From assembly GCF_003584165.1 (NCBI RefSeq), contig NZ_QXFJ01000023.1:372001-436000 (forward strand): a DNA stretch of 64,000 nt, written 5' to 3'. Both the position numbers and the translations under genes were made by a program. Source of the stretch: Flagellimonas aequoris (GTDB lineage: Bacteria > Bacteroidota > Bacteroidia > Flavobacteriales > Flavobacteriaceae). This document shows, piece after piece, positions 36,242 through 48,122 of this stretch (position 1 is its first letter; each line of letters begins with the position of its first letter). Under the pieces are notes generated by a model, which was given only the letters and a program-made list of their open reading frames with translations, was not told the DNA's origin and did no database searches.

Positions 36242-37861
36242 ATGGTGTACATAAAAAAAATGTTGGGACTTCTTTTTATCTTCTTTATGGTACTGGCCCT
36301 TTGGCAGTGTGCCAAAAGGGGTTCGCCAACCGGAGGCCCAAAAGATGTGACCCCGCCAAAACTCGTTCGTGCCGAGCCTGAAAATTTTACCATCAACTTT
36401 AAGGAAAAGAAAATACGGCTCTATTTTGATGAGTTGATCAAACTACAGGATGTGCAGAACCAATTGGTCGTTTCCCCTCCTTTTAAAAACGCGGCCGAAA
36501 TAACCCCACAAGGTACTCCAAGCAAATATATAGAGTTAATCATCAAGGATACCCTTCGGGAAAATACTACCTATACCATCAATTTTGGACAAAGCATACA
36601 GGACAATAATGAGGGCAACCCTAACAGTTTCCTTACCTATGTGTTCTCCACCGGCGATTATATCGATTCCCTTTCGGTTTCCGGAGCCGTAAAAGATGCC
36701 TTTAATCGAAAGGCAGACGAATTTATCAGCGTGATGTTGTATGAAATGGACAGCACCTATACCGATTCCACCATTTATAAAAGTCCGCCCCTTTATATTA
36801 CCAATACCGGAGATAGCCTGCCTTTCTTTGAGCTGAAAAACCTTAAGGCGGGCAACTATGCGCTCTTTGCCTTGAAAGATGCCAATAAGAACAATATGTA
36901 CAACCAAGGCCAGGATAAGATCGGTTTTTTACAGGATACCGTGACCATTCCCACGGACTCCATTTATTTGTTGACGCTCTTCAAGGAAATATCAAATTAC
37001 AAGGCTTCCGTGCCCAGTTTTGTGGCCAAGAACAAGATCATCTTTGGCTATCAAGGGGATTATAGGGACATGAAGATCGAAACGTTGACTGCCCTACCGG
37101 ATTCGGTAAAGACCTTGATTTTGAAGGAGCGCGACAAGGACACCCTGAATTTTTGGATAACCCCGACCGATCTGGACTCCATCATATTTACGGTTTCCAA
37201 TGAAAAGTTGGAGGCCATTGACACGTTTACCGTCAAGACCCGGAATTTACCTTTGGACTCCTTAAAAGTTTCCTCCAGTACAAGGGGAAAGTTCAACCCG
37301 GAGGATACTTTCAGTATATTGGCCAGCACTCCAATACAACAACTGGATACCAGTAAAATCTCCTTTAAAGTCAGCGACTCCATCCCCGCAGACTACTCGT
37401 TCAGTCTGGACTCTTTGGAAAATAAAATCGACTTTGATTTTGAAACGGAACCCAATCAAAAGTATTCGTTTTCCTTGCTGCCAGGCGCCATTACGGATTT
37501 CTTCGGGATTGCGAACGATACATTGGACTATAATCTTTCCACAGGAAGTTTGGCCGATTATGGGGTTTTGAGAATCAGGCTTGGAGGGGAGGTAACGTAT
37601 CCGGTAATCGTACAATTGACCAACGAAAAGGGTGAAATGCAACGTGAGATAATGGCAACGGAATCACAGGTTTTTGAGTTCAACAACCTTGAACCCGGCA
37701 ATTATGTGGCCCGTGTTATTTTTGATGAAAATGGAAACGGAATATGGGACACGGGAAGTTACCTTCAAAAAAGCCAGCCAGAACGCATCAGTTATTACCC
37801 TGGTCTGATTGAAATACGGGCGAATTGGGAAAAGGAGGAAAATTTTATCCTTTCAAACTAA
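36242..37861 (+). CDS. Lipoprotein with Ig-like (Big_5) domain
   Basis: 539 residues from ATG 36242; an in-frame TTG 6 bases earlier adds only MG. The lipobox ALWQC (Cys near residue 22) precedes GSPTGGPKDVTPPKLVRAEPENFTINF, the start of a Big_5/SbsA Ig-like domain (about 35-140). The remaining sequence is beta-rich, with SSTRGKFNPEDTFSILASTPI and a C-terminal domain holding FDENGNGIWDTGSY, a carboxypeptidase-regulatory-like turn. Proteins of this design are a Bacteroidota-specific surface family. It converges with the omega-amidase gene, and the coding regions overlap by 17 bases (37845-37861). Confidence 0.8.
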   Translation: MVYIKKMLGLLFIFFMVLALWQCAKRGSPTGGPKDVTPPKLVRAEPENFTINFKEKKIRLYFDELIKLQDVQNQLVVSPPFKNAAEITPQGTPSKYIELIIKDTLRENTTYTINFGQSIQDNNEGNPNSFLTYVFSTGDYIDSLSVSGAVKDAFNRKADEFISVMLYEMDSTYTDSTIYKSPPLYITNTGDSLPFFELKNLKAGNYALFALKDANKNNMYNQGQDKIGFLQDTVTIPTDSIYLLTLFKEISNYKASVPSFVAKNKIIFGYQGDYRDMKIETLTALPDSVKTLILKERDKDTLNFWITPTDLDSIIFTVSNEKLEAIDTFTVKTRNLPLDSLKVSSSTRGKFNPEDTFSILASTPIQQLDTSKISFKVSDSIPADYSFSLDSLENKIDFDFETEPNQKYSFSLLPGAITDFFGIANDTLDYNLSTGSLADYGVLRIRLGGEVTYPVIVQLTNEKGEMQREIMATESQVFEFNNLEPGNYVARVIFDENGNGIWDTGSYLQKSQPERISYYPGLIEIRANWEKEENFILSN

Positions 37862-38621
37862 AATCGTCCCGATCCTCTAAAAATTTCAGCTTTTGTCTTG
37901 TTGAAACAATATGCCCCTTGTCCAAAGTGGCGTATAGAATTTCTTCACCTTCCGAAAAGGCAAGTTGCTTCCCCAACACATCATACACGGCACTATGTCC
38001 TGGATAATCATATCCCAAATCATCCTGGCCTATACGGTTTACACCAACACAGTAGGACAGATTTTCTATGGAACGGGCTTTGAGCAAGGTGTCCCAAGCC
38101 TCTATTCTGGGTTTAGGCCAATTGGCCACATAAACCAACACATCGTAATCTTCGGTATTCCTGGCCCACACAGGGAATCGGAGGTCATAACAGATCAGCG
38201 GACAAATTTTGAAACCCTTATATTCCAATATCAATTTTTCCTCGCCTGCCTTATACACTTTGTCCTCACCTGCTAGGGTGAAAGTATGCTTCTTATCATA
38301 AGTCTTGGTTTCACCGTTGGGATATACGAAGAACAACCGATTAAAAAACTGGTCCTCTTCCTGAAAAATGATACTTCCCATGATGGCACTTTCGGTTTTT
38401 TCGGCCATCGATTTCATCCATGCTACCGTAATATCGCCTTCCTCTGCTTCTATTTTTTGAGGAGCCATGGTAAACCCAGTAGTGAACATCTCAGGGAGGA
38501 TGATCAAATCCGTATCCTTGGAAACCGTATTTATTTTTTCCTCGAACATTTTTCTGTTGTCTTCCGGATTTTCCCAATGGAGGTGGGATTGGATCAATGC
38601 TATTGTAATGTGTTGGGACAT
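37845..38621 (-). CDS. Omega-amidase / carbon-nitrogen hydrolase (YafV/Nit2 type)
   Basis: 258 residues from MSQHITIALIQSHLHW. The upstream in-frame start (38633) would overlap the NUDIX gene. The nitrilase triad is Glu in LPEMFTTGF, Lys in KKHTFTLAGED and Cys in CPLICYDLRFPVWARN. Nit2/YafV enzymes hydrolyse alpha-ketoglutaramate and ketosuccinamate, repairing waste products of transamination. It starts 4 bases after the NUDIX stop. Converges with the Ig-like lipoprotein gene. Confidence 0.93.
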   Translation of the reverse strand: MSQHITIALIQSHLHWENPEDNRKMFEEKINTVSKDTDLIILPEMFTTGFTMAPQKIEAEEGDITVAWMKSMAEKTESAIMGSIIFQEEDQFFNRLFFVYPNGETKTYDKKHTFTLAGEDKVYKAGEEKLILEYKGFKICPLICYDLRFPVWARNTEDYDVLVYVANWPKPRIEAWDTLLKARSIENLSYCVGVNRIGQDDLGYDYPGHSAVYDVLGKQLAFSEGEEILYATLDKGHIVSTRQKLKFLEDRDDFSLKG

Positions 38622-38625
38622 GGTA

Positions 38626-39249
38626 TCAATCAAAATATGTTTTAGGTTCCACTGATGTTGCCGTTTGGAACAAATCCTTTAATTGGCTCTCCAAAATACG
38701 TTCTTCGGAAAGTTCGGGAAGATTATCCAAAGAAAAGAAGTTTGCATCGAGAATGTCGAAACCTGGTTTCATTTCTCCCCCGATAATCCTGCAATGGAAG
38801 ATAATCTTATAAACATAGTTAGGGGCGGGCGGATGTGGATGCATCCGTTTATCATATACCGCCAGTAATCTAACAACCTCAGCTATAATGCCCGTTTCTT
38901 CCTCTATTTCCTTCACCACAATTTCTGATGGGGTACTGCCAATGTCCGCCCAACCTCCGGGAATACTCCATTTGCCATCCAGGCTTTCCTTCGCCATTAA
39001 AATCTCATCTTTTTCGTTGAGAACAAATCCTCTGACATCCACCTTAGGGGTTGGATAGTCTTCTTGCGGCATGAAAAAATTTTCAAGAACACCAATCGGT
39101 GTATCACTGATTCCCTCCAAAAGTTTGAAACTTATCTGTTTTAATTCTTCATACCGCTCCCGATCGTAGGGGTCTTGGGCATAAATCAATCCTATCTCCG
39201 AGATGGCCTTGATCCGTTTAAAAATATTGAGCTGTTCCGTTGGGTCCAT
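38626..39249 (-). CDS. NUDIX hydrolase with N-terminal NUDIX-associated domain
   Basis: 207 residues. An N-terminal helical domain (about 1-65, KRIKAISEIGLIYAQDPYDRERYEELKQIS) of the type found before ADP-ribose-cleaving NUDIX enzymes is followed by the NUDIX domain. The box reads GGWADIGSTPSEIVVKEIEEETGI: the first Glu of the GE pair is Ser and the Arg is Lys, while the REUxEExGU-like EEETG metal ligands are kept. A nucleoside-diphosphate derivative is the likely substrate; the exact one is not readable. It lies 6 bases after the ankyrin gene and just before the omega-amidase gene. Confidence 0.88.
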   Translation of the reverse strand: MDPTEQLNIFKRIKAISEIGLIYAQDPYDRERYEELKQISFKLLEGISDTPIGVLENFFMPQEDYPTPKVDVRGFVLNEKDEILMAKESLDGKWSIPGGWADIGSTPSEIVVKEIEEETGIIAEVVRLLAVYDKRMHPHPPAPNYVYKIIFHCRIIGGEMKPGFDILDANFFSLDNLPELSEERILESQLKDLFQTATSVEPKTYFD

Positions 39250-39255
39250 TCTGAT

Positions 39256-39732
39256 TTATCTGTTCTGCATAAGCGCAACCAAAGTTTGGGTTCCTTGTTC
39301 CCTGGCATGGTCCAAAGCCGTTTTTCCCTTCGCGTCCTTTATAGCTACATCAGCACCATGTTCCAATAACAAGGCTACCATATCTTCCCGATTGAAGGTT
39401 ACGGCGTAGATCAAACATGTGGCACCCATGGCATTTTTGTGGTTCACATCTGCTCCTGCTTGGATCAATTGTGCTGCGATTTCCACATATCCTTTAAAGC
39501 AAACACCCATCAAAGCGGTGTTTCCAGAACCGTCCTTAGCATCTACCTGTGCACCTTTTTCCAGCAAAAGATTTACCATATCCAGATGTCCGTAATAGGC
39601 AGCTAACAAAAGTGGTGTAGAACCTCGTTGATCTCTGGATTCCAATAGTTTGGGGTTTTCATCCAAAAGCATTTTCAAGGCCTTTAGATTGCCACTTCGT
39701 ATATAATTAAAGAAGTCCTCGGTACTGTCCAT
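39256..39732 (-). CDS. Ankyrin-repeat protein, downstream of katG
   Basis: 158 residues made of about four ankyrin repeats (RGSTPLLLAAYYGHLDMVNLLLEKGA, GNTALMGVCFKGYVEIAAQLIQAGADVNHKN, ATCLIYAVTFNREDMVALLLEHGAD). No signal peptide, so cytoplasmic. Ankyrin genes next to catalase genes are known in Pseudomonas (ankB with katB), where the protein supports catalase activity. A strong terminator sits between katG and this gene, so co-transcription may need readthrough. It is the first gene of a string with NUDIX and omega-amidase. Confidence 0.9.
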   Translation of the reverse strand: MDSTEDFFNYIRSGNLKALKMLLDENPKLLESRDQRGSTPLLLAAYYGHLDMVNLLLEKGAQVDAKDGSGNTALMGVCFKGYVEIAAQLIQAGADVNHKNAMGATCLIYAVTFNREDMVALLLEHGADVAIKDAKGKTALDHAREQGTQTLVALMQNR

Positions 39733-39750
39733 ATTGGTATTGAAAGTTAT

Positions 39751-39784
39751 AAAAAAACTGCCATAACCGTTGCGGTCATGGCAG
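39751..39784 (-). terminator. Strong terminator after katG
   Basis: CTGCCAT at 39758-39764 pairs with ATGGCAG at 39778-39784; an inner CCG-TTG-CGG stem adds to it. On the minus strand it is followed by seven T. It lies between katG and the ankyrin gene. Confidence 0.85.
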
Positions 39785-39829
39785 CCTTATTTCATTAAAA
39801 TACTATTGTTCTTCCTTGAACTGACCTGA

Positions 39830-42124
<2,295 letters not shown>

Positions 42125-42250
42125 TTAAAATACTATTAAAACATAAATGTTTTCTATGATTTAAATCATTGCTTATTTGAATTTTCAATGTTTGGGGATT
42201 CCTTAACATTTATTGGGAAAGTCTTGCCACAATGAGGGTCAACCATTTTC

Positions 42251-42258
42251 TACCTTTG
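42251..42258 (+). promoter_or_regulatory. -7 promoter element for the SYLF gene
   Basis: TACCTTTG matches TAnnTTTG exactly, 25 bases before the ATG at 42284. A TTG at 42224-42226, about 24 bases upstream, could be the -33 element. Confidence 0.55.
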
Positions 42259-42283
42259 GATAAACACTAAAAAACAAGATACC

Positions 42284-42814
42284 ATGAAAATGATAAAAAC
42301 CGTTGCGCTAACTGCTCTCTTGTTAATGGGGACCGTTGGCTTTGCACAGAATAAAAAGGACCGAAAAATAATGGACGATGCCGTAAAGGCCAAGACCAAG
42401 CTTTTGGAAGCCGATTCTGGATTGGAACATTTTTTTGACAAATCTGCCGGATATGTCATCTTCCCCAATGTGGGCAAGGGTGGCTTTATTATCGGTGGTG
42501 CATCTGGAAATGGGGTGGTCTACGAAAACGGGGATGCCATTGGGATGGCCAACCTTAAAAAATTGAACATTGGCCTACAAGCTGGTGGACAGGCCATTAT
42601 TGAGGTCATCTTTTTTGAGACCGATACGGATTTACAACGCTTTACCGAAGGGAAGTTCGAGTTTGCCGCGGAGACCTCTGCCGTGGCCCTAAAATCCGGA
42701 ATTGCCTTTAATGCCAAATACAAGGACGGCGTGGCCGTATTTGCCCTGCCCAAGGCCGGACTGATGGCCGATGCCTCTGTGGGTGGGCAAAAGTTTGGCT
42801 ACAAAGCCTTCTAG
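42284..42814 (+). CDS. SYLF-domain (YSC84-like) exported protein
   Basis: 176 residues. A signal peptide (ALTALLLMGTVGFAQ) is followed by a lipid-binding SYLF domain: KSAGYVIFPNVGKGGFIIGGASGNGVVYENG and LQAGGQAIIEVIFFETDTDLQRFTEGKFEFAAETSAVALKSG match the family. SYLF proteins bind phosphoinositides in eukaryotes; in bacteria the role is not known but an envelope lipid function is likely. It has its own promoter and terminator. Confidence 0.93.
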   Translation: MKMIKTVALTALLLMGTVGFAQNKKDRKIMDDAVKAKTKLLEADSGLEHFFDKSAGYVIFPNVGKGGFIIGGASGNGVVYENGDAIGMANLKKLNIGLQAGGQAIIEVIFFETDTDLQRFTEGKFEFAAETSAVALKSGIAFNAKYKDGVAVFALPKAGLMADASVGGQKFGYKAF

Positions 42815-42830
42815 AAAATTTTACCAAGAA

Positions 42831-42863
42831 GAAAAGCCCCAAACTTTGGGGCTTTTCTTTTTT
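42831..42863 (+). terminator. Terminator between the SYLF gene and the DUF5689 gene
   Basis: GAAAAGCCCC / GGGGCTTTTC, a 10-bp perfect stem with a seven-base loop, followed on the plus strand by six T. The minus-strand side is also T-rich, so it may also serve the convergent DUF5689 gene. Confidence 0.85.
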
Positions 42864-42875
42864 AACTCACTCCTA

Positions 42876-44237
42876 TCAATCCCTCAAACCAGGGGTAAAA
42901 TCCTGCGGGGCGTTTTGAGGCAGTTTTATGGTGCCCGCATCACCGGTATCGTTAAATAGGGTCCATTCTGAAAAGGTGTAAATCGGGCTACCTTCTATAA
43001 TGTTTGAATTTCTAACAGCCCGCCCGTCCTCAAACTCATGATTGGTATTGGAACCATCCTCACCAACCACTCCAAACACATCGATAATAGTTCCGAATGG
43101 GTCTACCAGTTCCAAATTGTCATCTCCATTGGAATCGGCCGGGCTATTGGTAGAAACCCCCAAGTCCGGAGCAAACCCATACACCAATTGAAATTCCTCG
43201 GCATTGGGTGAAATCACCAAAGTGCTTTCCGCACCGATGATCAATCCTGATAAATCAATGGTGGAACTCACTTCCGTTCCATCATTGGTGTAGCGACGAA
43301 GGGTCCACTTGTTCAAATCCAAGGGTTCGGAAGAGGAGTTGTACAATTCTACAAAACGTGCCCCTGAGTTGTTGTCCGGATCGGCCAACTCGGAGATAAA
43401 AATTTGGTTCGAGGTGAATTCTGTAATGATTTCCGGGCAGCGATCATTTGTAAAATCTATATCCTCCAAACTTCGAATAATCAGTTGGGGGTTTTTACCA
43501 TCCCTGACCAAAATTCCAGTTATGGAACCATTGCCATCAGGAAGAATTTCAGATTGAAAATCGGCATATCCGCTATTGAGCAAAACCGTTTGATTTTCTT
43601 CGCAATCCTGAAGGTGCCGTTCGGTTTCTTCTGTGGCAACAGCAAAGGGTTCTCCCAATTCATCATCCACAACTTCCAAGTCAACCAATTGTACCAAAAT
43701 ATTTAGAGGGAGAGTGTCCAAAGCTGAAATTGTGGTCAAAAGAGGTTCTACATTTTCCTTACCATCACAAGCTACCCAAACATGCTCAAAAACTTTTTGG
43801 TTGGGCAATCTGCCGATGGAAAGACTTCCAAACGAAGAAAAAGCACTTCCCAATCTGATGTTCCCTTCCTTATTGACCATATAGAGATCCTTCAGTTTGA
43901 GAAAAACCTTGCCTCCTTCGGGATATACCAGATGGGATTGTCGTATATCCACTTCCAGTTGCAGACCGTAAGTAGGTTTGGATGGTTTATCTTGAATGAA
44001 AAGGGTGCTGAAAAAATTTCCAGCCTTATCCGAAGAAATCACATAACCTTCCAAAATCAAGCTGTCCTTAATTTGTGTGACCTCCTCTGTGGAAAGAGAA
44101 TCCAATTCCACAAAATTGATGTTGGCCTTCAAGTCGGTATTGCAATTTTCCTTTGGAGCATCAAAATCGGAACTTTCTACACAGGAAAACATCAACAGTA
44201 ACAATATACCTACTATGGCAAAAACTAAATTTTTCAT
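42876..44237 (-). CDS. DUF5689 lipoprotein with lamin-tail domain
   Basis: 453 residues from ATG 44237 (MKNLVFAIVGILLLLMFSC). That start gives a lipoprotein signal with lipobox Cys19; the longer in-frame start does not. DUF5689 (about 35-225) contains LILEGYVISSDKAGNFFSTLFIQDKP and GRLPNQKVFEHVW. Residues about 250-400 look like a lamin-tail (LTD) domain (QIFISELADPDNNSGARFVELYNSS). In flavobacteria this type of lipoprotein is often next to a TonB receptor and a secreted nuclease, as here. It probably sits on the outer-membrane surface and binds a polymer; this is inference. Confidence 0.85.
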   Translation of the reverse strand: MKNLVFAIVGILLLLMFSCVESSDFDAPKENCNTDLKANINFVELDSLSTEEVTQIKDSLILEGYVISSDKAGNFFSTLFIQDKPSKPTYGLQLEVDIRQSHLVYPEGGKVFLKLKDLYMVNKEGNIRLGSAFSSFGSLSIGRLPNQKVFEHVWVACDGKENVEPLLTTISALDTLPLNILVQLVDLEVVDDELGEPFAVATEETERHLQDCEENQTVLLNSGYADFQSEILPDGNGSITGILVRDGKNPQLIIRSLEDIDFTNDRCPEIITEFTSNQIFISELADPDNNSGARFVELYNSSSEPLDLNKWTLRRYTNDGTEVSSTIDLSGLIIGAESTLVISPNAEEFQLVYGFAPDLGVSTNSPADSNGDDNLELVDPFGTIIDVFGVVGEDGSNTNHEFEDGRAVRNSNIIEGSPIYTFSEWTLFNDTGDAGTIKLPQNAPQDFTPGLRD

Positions 44238-44248
44238 GTTCTCAAGAT

Positions 44249-46984
44249 TTAAAAGCTTATTGCTAGATTTAAAAAATAGGTGCGCCCGTAGCTGTACCAA
44301 TATTTTGGTCCAAAAGAGGGAACCCCGCTTAGGTTATCCTTTTGCATCTGCCCAAAATTCCCGTTGCGGCTTTGTTCATAGCCGCCCGTCCTAAAAACCG
44401 AATCAAAGAGATTGCTGACACTGGCAAAGGCACTGATATATTTTTTGCCCCAAAGCCATGATTTCCCACCCACCAGATTCAACAGATAGATATCCTCCAT
44501 CTTTTTCTGCTGAAGCAGTTTAGCCAAATTTTCATCGGTAGCATCAGGGAATTGCTCCCCAGTTTCAGGATCCAACAAAAAGCTCTGGGTTCGGGTAATA
44601 GTGGAAAGGTTGATATAATTCTCGGTGAGATAATTGGCAGTCGCTCCAACCCACCAATATTTGGGCGATCGATACTCAACCCCTACTGCCAAGGCCATTT
44701 GCGGACCTTGCGCCAATCGTAAATCCTTCAATTTGGCAATTCCCAAATCTTCAGTTCCTTCGGTGGCGATAAGGTCTTCTTCGGAACCAGATGTATCAAA
44801 ATTAATCTGAACCGAAGGGTCACTGGCATACACATAACTTCCCACATTGCCCGCAAGATTCACCTTCACACTAGAAGATGCCTCGTATTGAAACCCAAAC
44901 TCAATACCCTTATGGAGCTTGTCCAGCCCTGTAATCACCTCTTGCACAAAATCGGAACCCAGTCCAGAATCCACAAAGAAGAAATTGATATCTGTCGTAT
45001 TCATAAACCGAGTGTAAAAAGCGGTCACGCGGCCAGTGAATGAGGGTAAGCGAACAAAATAACCGAGATCTACCGTGGTAATGGTCTCCTTTAGTAGGTC
45101 AGGCACCACCTCGTTATGTTCCCTCGGATTGATAAAAATGTTCTGGACCACCGGGGGCCGTTCCAATTTGGCTGCACTTGCCGTTAACCAATGTCTGCCG
45201 GTGATGAAATAGGAAAATCCTCCTTTCAAGCCAAGACCTGAAAAGGCAACCTTTTCACTTGGGCCAAAAGAGTTTTCCAAATAACGTTCGTTGGTGAAAA
45301 GCCCGTTTCGCTGCACATTGAAACTAGTAATGGAAGCCGATGCAAAACCGTTCCATTTCTTGGCCGAGTAAGCCAACTGACCAAATCCTTCTAATTGTGC
45401 AACATTAAATTCGTAACTGTAGTTGATAATCTCCCCTTCCATTTTTTGAAGATTTCCATCAACATCATTCAAAGTATTGGAGAAGGTGTCCATATCCTCA
45501 TAATATTCCGAACCCATCATATCGGTAATCTCGGCGTAGTTTTCAGATACTAGTTTTCGATAATTTACTCCCCCGCCAAACTGAAAACGTTCACTAAGGT
45601 GATAGTCAAAACTGGTGACAGCGGTAATAGTTTTGTCTTCCACCATATCGTCATAAAGAAGGTAGGCCGCATTTCCATTGTTGTTGGCATTGGCATCATA
45701 CAATTGGTTCCAAGACCATTGTGGATTTTCCAAAAATGCTTCTCGGGCCAAGCTGGCGTTAAAAAAATCGGCTCCTAATGAACTGTTGACGTGGTAACTG
45801 GGCAAATAGCGATAATAAGTAGGATCTGGATTCGGAGCATTGTAATACCCCAATCTACCCTTGGAATAGGTCCCAGTTTGAAAGGACGCTCCGAGCGTCC
45901 AGTTCAGTTTTTCGGTTTCCAAGGTGTAGTTCAGAAGAAAAAGGGGCTCAAAAATATCGCGTTCACGCGAATTTCTGATTTTGCCATCCTGCTCTCCCCA
46001 ATATGGGTTGTATTGATTTCCCATCAATTCAAAAACCTCTTCCGTCAACGCTGCGGAACGGCCTCTCCGGTTTCGGGCCAAAATTGCGGAAAACGAAATA
46101 CTGTTCTGCTGATTGGGTTGATATTCAAAGGCTCCAAAAAATGAATAGGCATCGTACAGGGTACCCTCAACATATCCTTCGTTGGCCCATCTTCGAGAAG
46201 CGGACATCGAATAAGCCAGACCGCTTTTTTCCAGCCCTGAGTTATACGTGGCCATGACCCGTCCACGATAAGTTCGGTTAGACATGGAAGAAGAAACACG
46301 CAAACCAGGCCGCATTCCCGACGGTCGGGTATCAATATTGGTGTTTCCCAAAATACCTCCAAATGTATAAGGATTCCTTTCGAGCGCATTGGTATATTCC
46401 TGATTGCGAATCACATCGTTGAGTCCGCCCCAGTTGTTCCATTGGGGTCTACCATCAATAAATTTGTTCATGGGAATACCATTAATCAACACCACCCCAT
46501 TTTGTGAATCGTACCCCCGAACCTTAAAAAAAGCCTGACCAAAATCGAAGGCGGCCCGGCTCAAATAAATGTCCCTAGTAGACTGTAATAGTCCGGAAAC
46601 TCCTGAAATGGAGGTATCCTCATCGGAAAGTTCCACATCGGTAAGGGTGATAAGGTTATCCGTTTTTTCCAAAACAATATCCCTATCCAAGTAGACGGAA
46701 CCTAAATCAATCGGATTCCCATCCAGAAATAAGGAATACTTTTTTGGAACAAAATCCTGGGCGGTAAACACCAAGACCTGTTCACCAGAAATCAGGGTTT
46801 CCATCTCGAATTTTCCTTCGGAATCGGTTGTAAATGTTTTTGAAGTGCCTTCAAAGGCCAAGGAAATGTTGGGAATAGGCACATTGATACCCCGTTCCAG
46901 AACATTTCCCTTGATTACTGTACCTTGCTGACCGAAAAGATTGGGGCCACAACAAAGCACAGCCAAGAGCATAGCTGTTCTCAT
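44249..46984 (-). CDS. TonB-dependent receptor with CarboxypepD_reg domain, partner of DUF5689
   Basis: 911 residues. Signal peptide, then CarboxypepD_reg (about 25-105, GNVLERGINVPIPNISLAFEG), then a plug including VRGYDSQNGVVLINGIPMNKF. The barrel ends YFLNLAISF, with the terminal Phe. It lies 11 bases upstream of the DUF5689 lipoprotein gene, so the pair forms a two-gene operon. This layout is reminiscent of SusC-SusD, with DUF5689 taking the place of a surface lipoprotein. A divergent secreted nuclease-like gene starts 100 bases away. Substrate not assigned. Confidence 0.92.
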   Translation of the reverse strand: MRTAMLLAVLCCGPNLFGQQGTVIKGNVLERGINVPIPNISLAFEGTSKTFTTDSEGKFEMETLISGEQVLVFTAQDFVPKKYSLFLDGNPIDLGSVYLDRDIVLEKTDNLITLTDVELSDEDTSISGVSGLLQSTRDIYLSRAAFDFGQAFFKVRGYDSQNGVVLINGIPMNKFIDGRPQWNNWGGLNDVIRNQEYTNALERNPYTFGGILGNTNIDTRPSGMRPGLRVSSSMSNRTYRGRVMATYNSGLEKSGLAYSMSASRRWANEGYVEGTLYDAYSFFGAFEYQPNQQNSISFSAILARNRRGRSAALTEEVFELMGNQYNPYWGEQDGKIRNSRERDIFEPLFLLNYTLETEKLNWTLGASFQTGTYSKGRLGYYNAPNPDPTYYRYLPSYHVNSSLGADFFNASLAREAFLENPQWSWNQLYDANANNNGNAAYLLYDDMVEDKTITAVTSFDYHLSERFQFGGGVNYRKLVSENYAEITDMMGSEYYEDMDTFSNTLNDVDGNLQKMEGEIINYSYEFNVAQLEGFGQLAYSAKKWNGFASASITSFNVQRNGLFTNERYLENSFGPSEKVAFSGLGLKGGFSYFITGRHWLTASAAKLERPPVVQNIFINPREHNEVVPDLLKETITTVDLGYFVRLPSFTGRVTAFYTRFMNTTDINFFFVDSGLGSDFVQEVITGLDKLHKGIEFGFQYEASSSVKVNLAGNVGSYVYASDPSVQINFDTSGSEEDLIATEGTEDLGIAKLKDLRLAQGPQMALAVGVEYRSPKYWWVGATANYLTENYINLSTITRTQSFLLDPETGEQFPDATDENLAKLLQQKKMEDIYLLNLVGGKSWLWGKKYISAFASVSNLFDSVFRTGGYEQSRNGNFGQMQKDNLSGVPSFGPKYWYSYGRTYFLNLAISF

Positions 46985-47057
46985 AACTTTAGTAGGTTAA
47001 TTAAATAAAAAGGGGTTGTAATTGCTGTACAAACTGCGAAAAGCGAACAATCTTACT

Positions 47058-47065
47058 TATTTTTG
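47058..47065 (+). promoter_or_regulatory. -7 promoter element for the secreted EEP gene
   Basis: TATTTTTG matches TAnnTTTG exactly, 18 bases before the ATG at 47084. Confidence 0.55.
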
Positions 47066-47083
47066 TAGGAAATTCAAAATAGA

Positions 47084-48121
47084 ATGCGATTATTAATATG
47101 CCTACTTGTATTAATATCGACCTCACTACATGGACAAGAGTCCAAAACGTTTACCCTTAGAACCATTGCGTTCTACAATTGTGAAAATCTGTTCGATACG
47201 GAGAACGATTCGCTCACCTTTGATGACGACCGTACCCCTGACGGCAGTTACCACTGGACCCAGGAACGGTATCGGAAAAAGGTAGAAAACCTTTCGAGGG
47301 TGCTGGCACAAATCGGTGAAGAGACTTCCAAAACTTCGCCGGATGTTATCGGTCTATGTGAAGTGGAGAACCGCAAAGTGGTGGAGGACCTCGTGCATCA
47401 TCCCAATCTTTTGGAGAAGGGCTATGAAATCATCCATTTTGATTCGCCAGATGAGCGGGGCATTGATGTGGCGCTGTTGTACAAATCCTCCTCGTTTTTA
47501 CCCACTTCCTTCAAAAGTCATCGGCTCTTACTTTTTGATGATATGGGAGAGCGCAAATATACCCGAGACCAATTGGTTGTGGGTGGCATCATGGATGATG
47601 AAGAACTCTACTTTATTGTAAATCATTGGCCATCCCGAAGGGGTGGACCGGCTAAAAGTCAACCGTTCCGGGTGCGGGCCGCCTTGTTGAACAAGCGTAT
47701 CATCGACTCGGTACGAACACTGAATCCCGATGCCAAGATCATTGCCATGGGTGATTTAAATGATGACCCCATAGACAATAGTTTAAAAGTAATATTGAAA
47801 ACCAAGGCCAAAGCAAATCAACTAGATAGTGTAAGTCTGTTCAATCCCATGGAAAGTTTGTTCCGAAAAGGCATCGGCTCCTTGGCCTATGGAGACAAAT
47901 GGAACCTTTTTGACCAAATTTTCATGACTCCCAACTTGGTGACCAAAAACAGGGAAGGCCTATCCTTCTGGAAAGCGGGCATCTTTTCTGCTCCTTTCCT
48001 CAAAACAGAGAAGGGAAGGTACAAAGGTTATCCGTTGCGGACATATTCAGGAGGTACCTACACGGCAGGGTATAGCGATCACTTTCCTGCTTATGTGTTT
48101 TTAATCAAGGAAGTTGAATGA
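47084..48121 (+). CDS. Secreted endonuclease/exonuclease/phosphatase-family protein
   Basis: 345 residues with a signal peptide (LLICLLVLISTSLHGQ). EEP-fold motifs: IAFYNCENLFDTEND, DVIGLCEVENRKVVEDL (metal Glu), FIVNHWPSRRGGP and IAMGDLNDDPIDNSL. The C-terminal SDHFP supplies the catalytic Asp-His. It is probably an extracellular nuclease or phosphodiesterase. Its neighbours, a divergent TonB receptor plus DUF5689 lipoprotein, suggest joint use of nucleic acid or its phosphate. Confidence 0.9.
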   Translation: MRLLICLLVLISTSLHGQESKTFTLRTIAFYNCENLFDTENDSLTFDDDRTPDGSYHWTQERYRKKVENLSRVLAQIGEETSKTSPDVIGLCEVENRKVVEDLVHHPNLLEKGYEIIHFDSPDERGIDVALLYKSSSFLPTSFKSHRLLLFDDMGERKYTRDQLVVGGIMDDEELYFIVNHWPSRRGGPAKSQPFRVRAALLNKRIIDSVRTLNPDAKIIAMGDLNDDPIDNSLKVILKTKAKANQLDSVSLFNPMESLFRKGIGSLAYGDKWNLFDQIFMTPNLVTKNREGLSFWKAGIFSAPFLKTEKGRYKGYPLRTYSGGTYTAGYSDHFPAYVFLIKEVE

Positions 48122-48122
48122 G

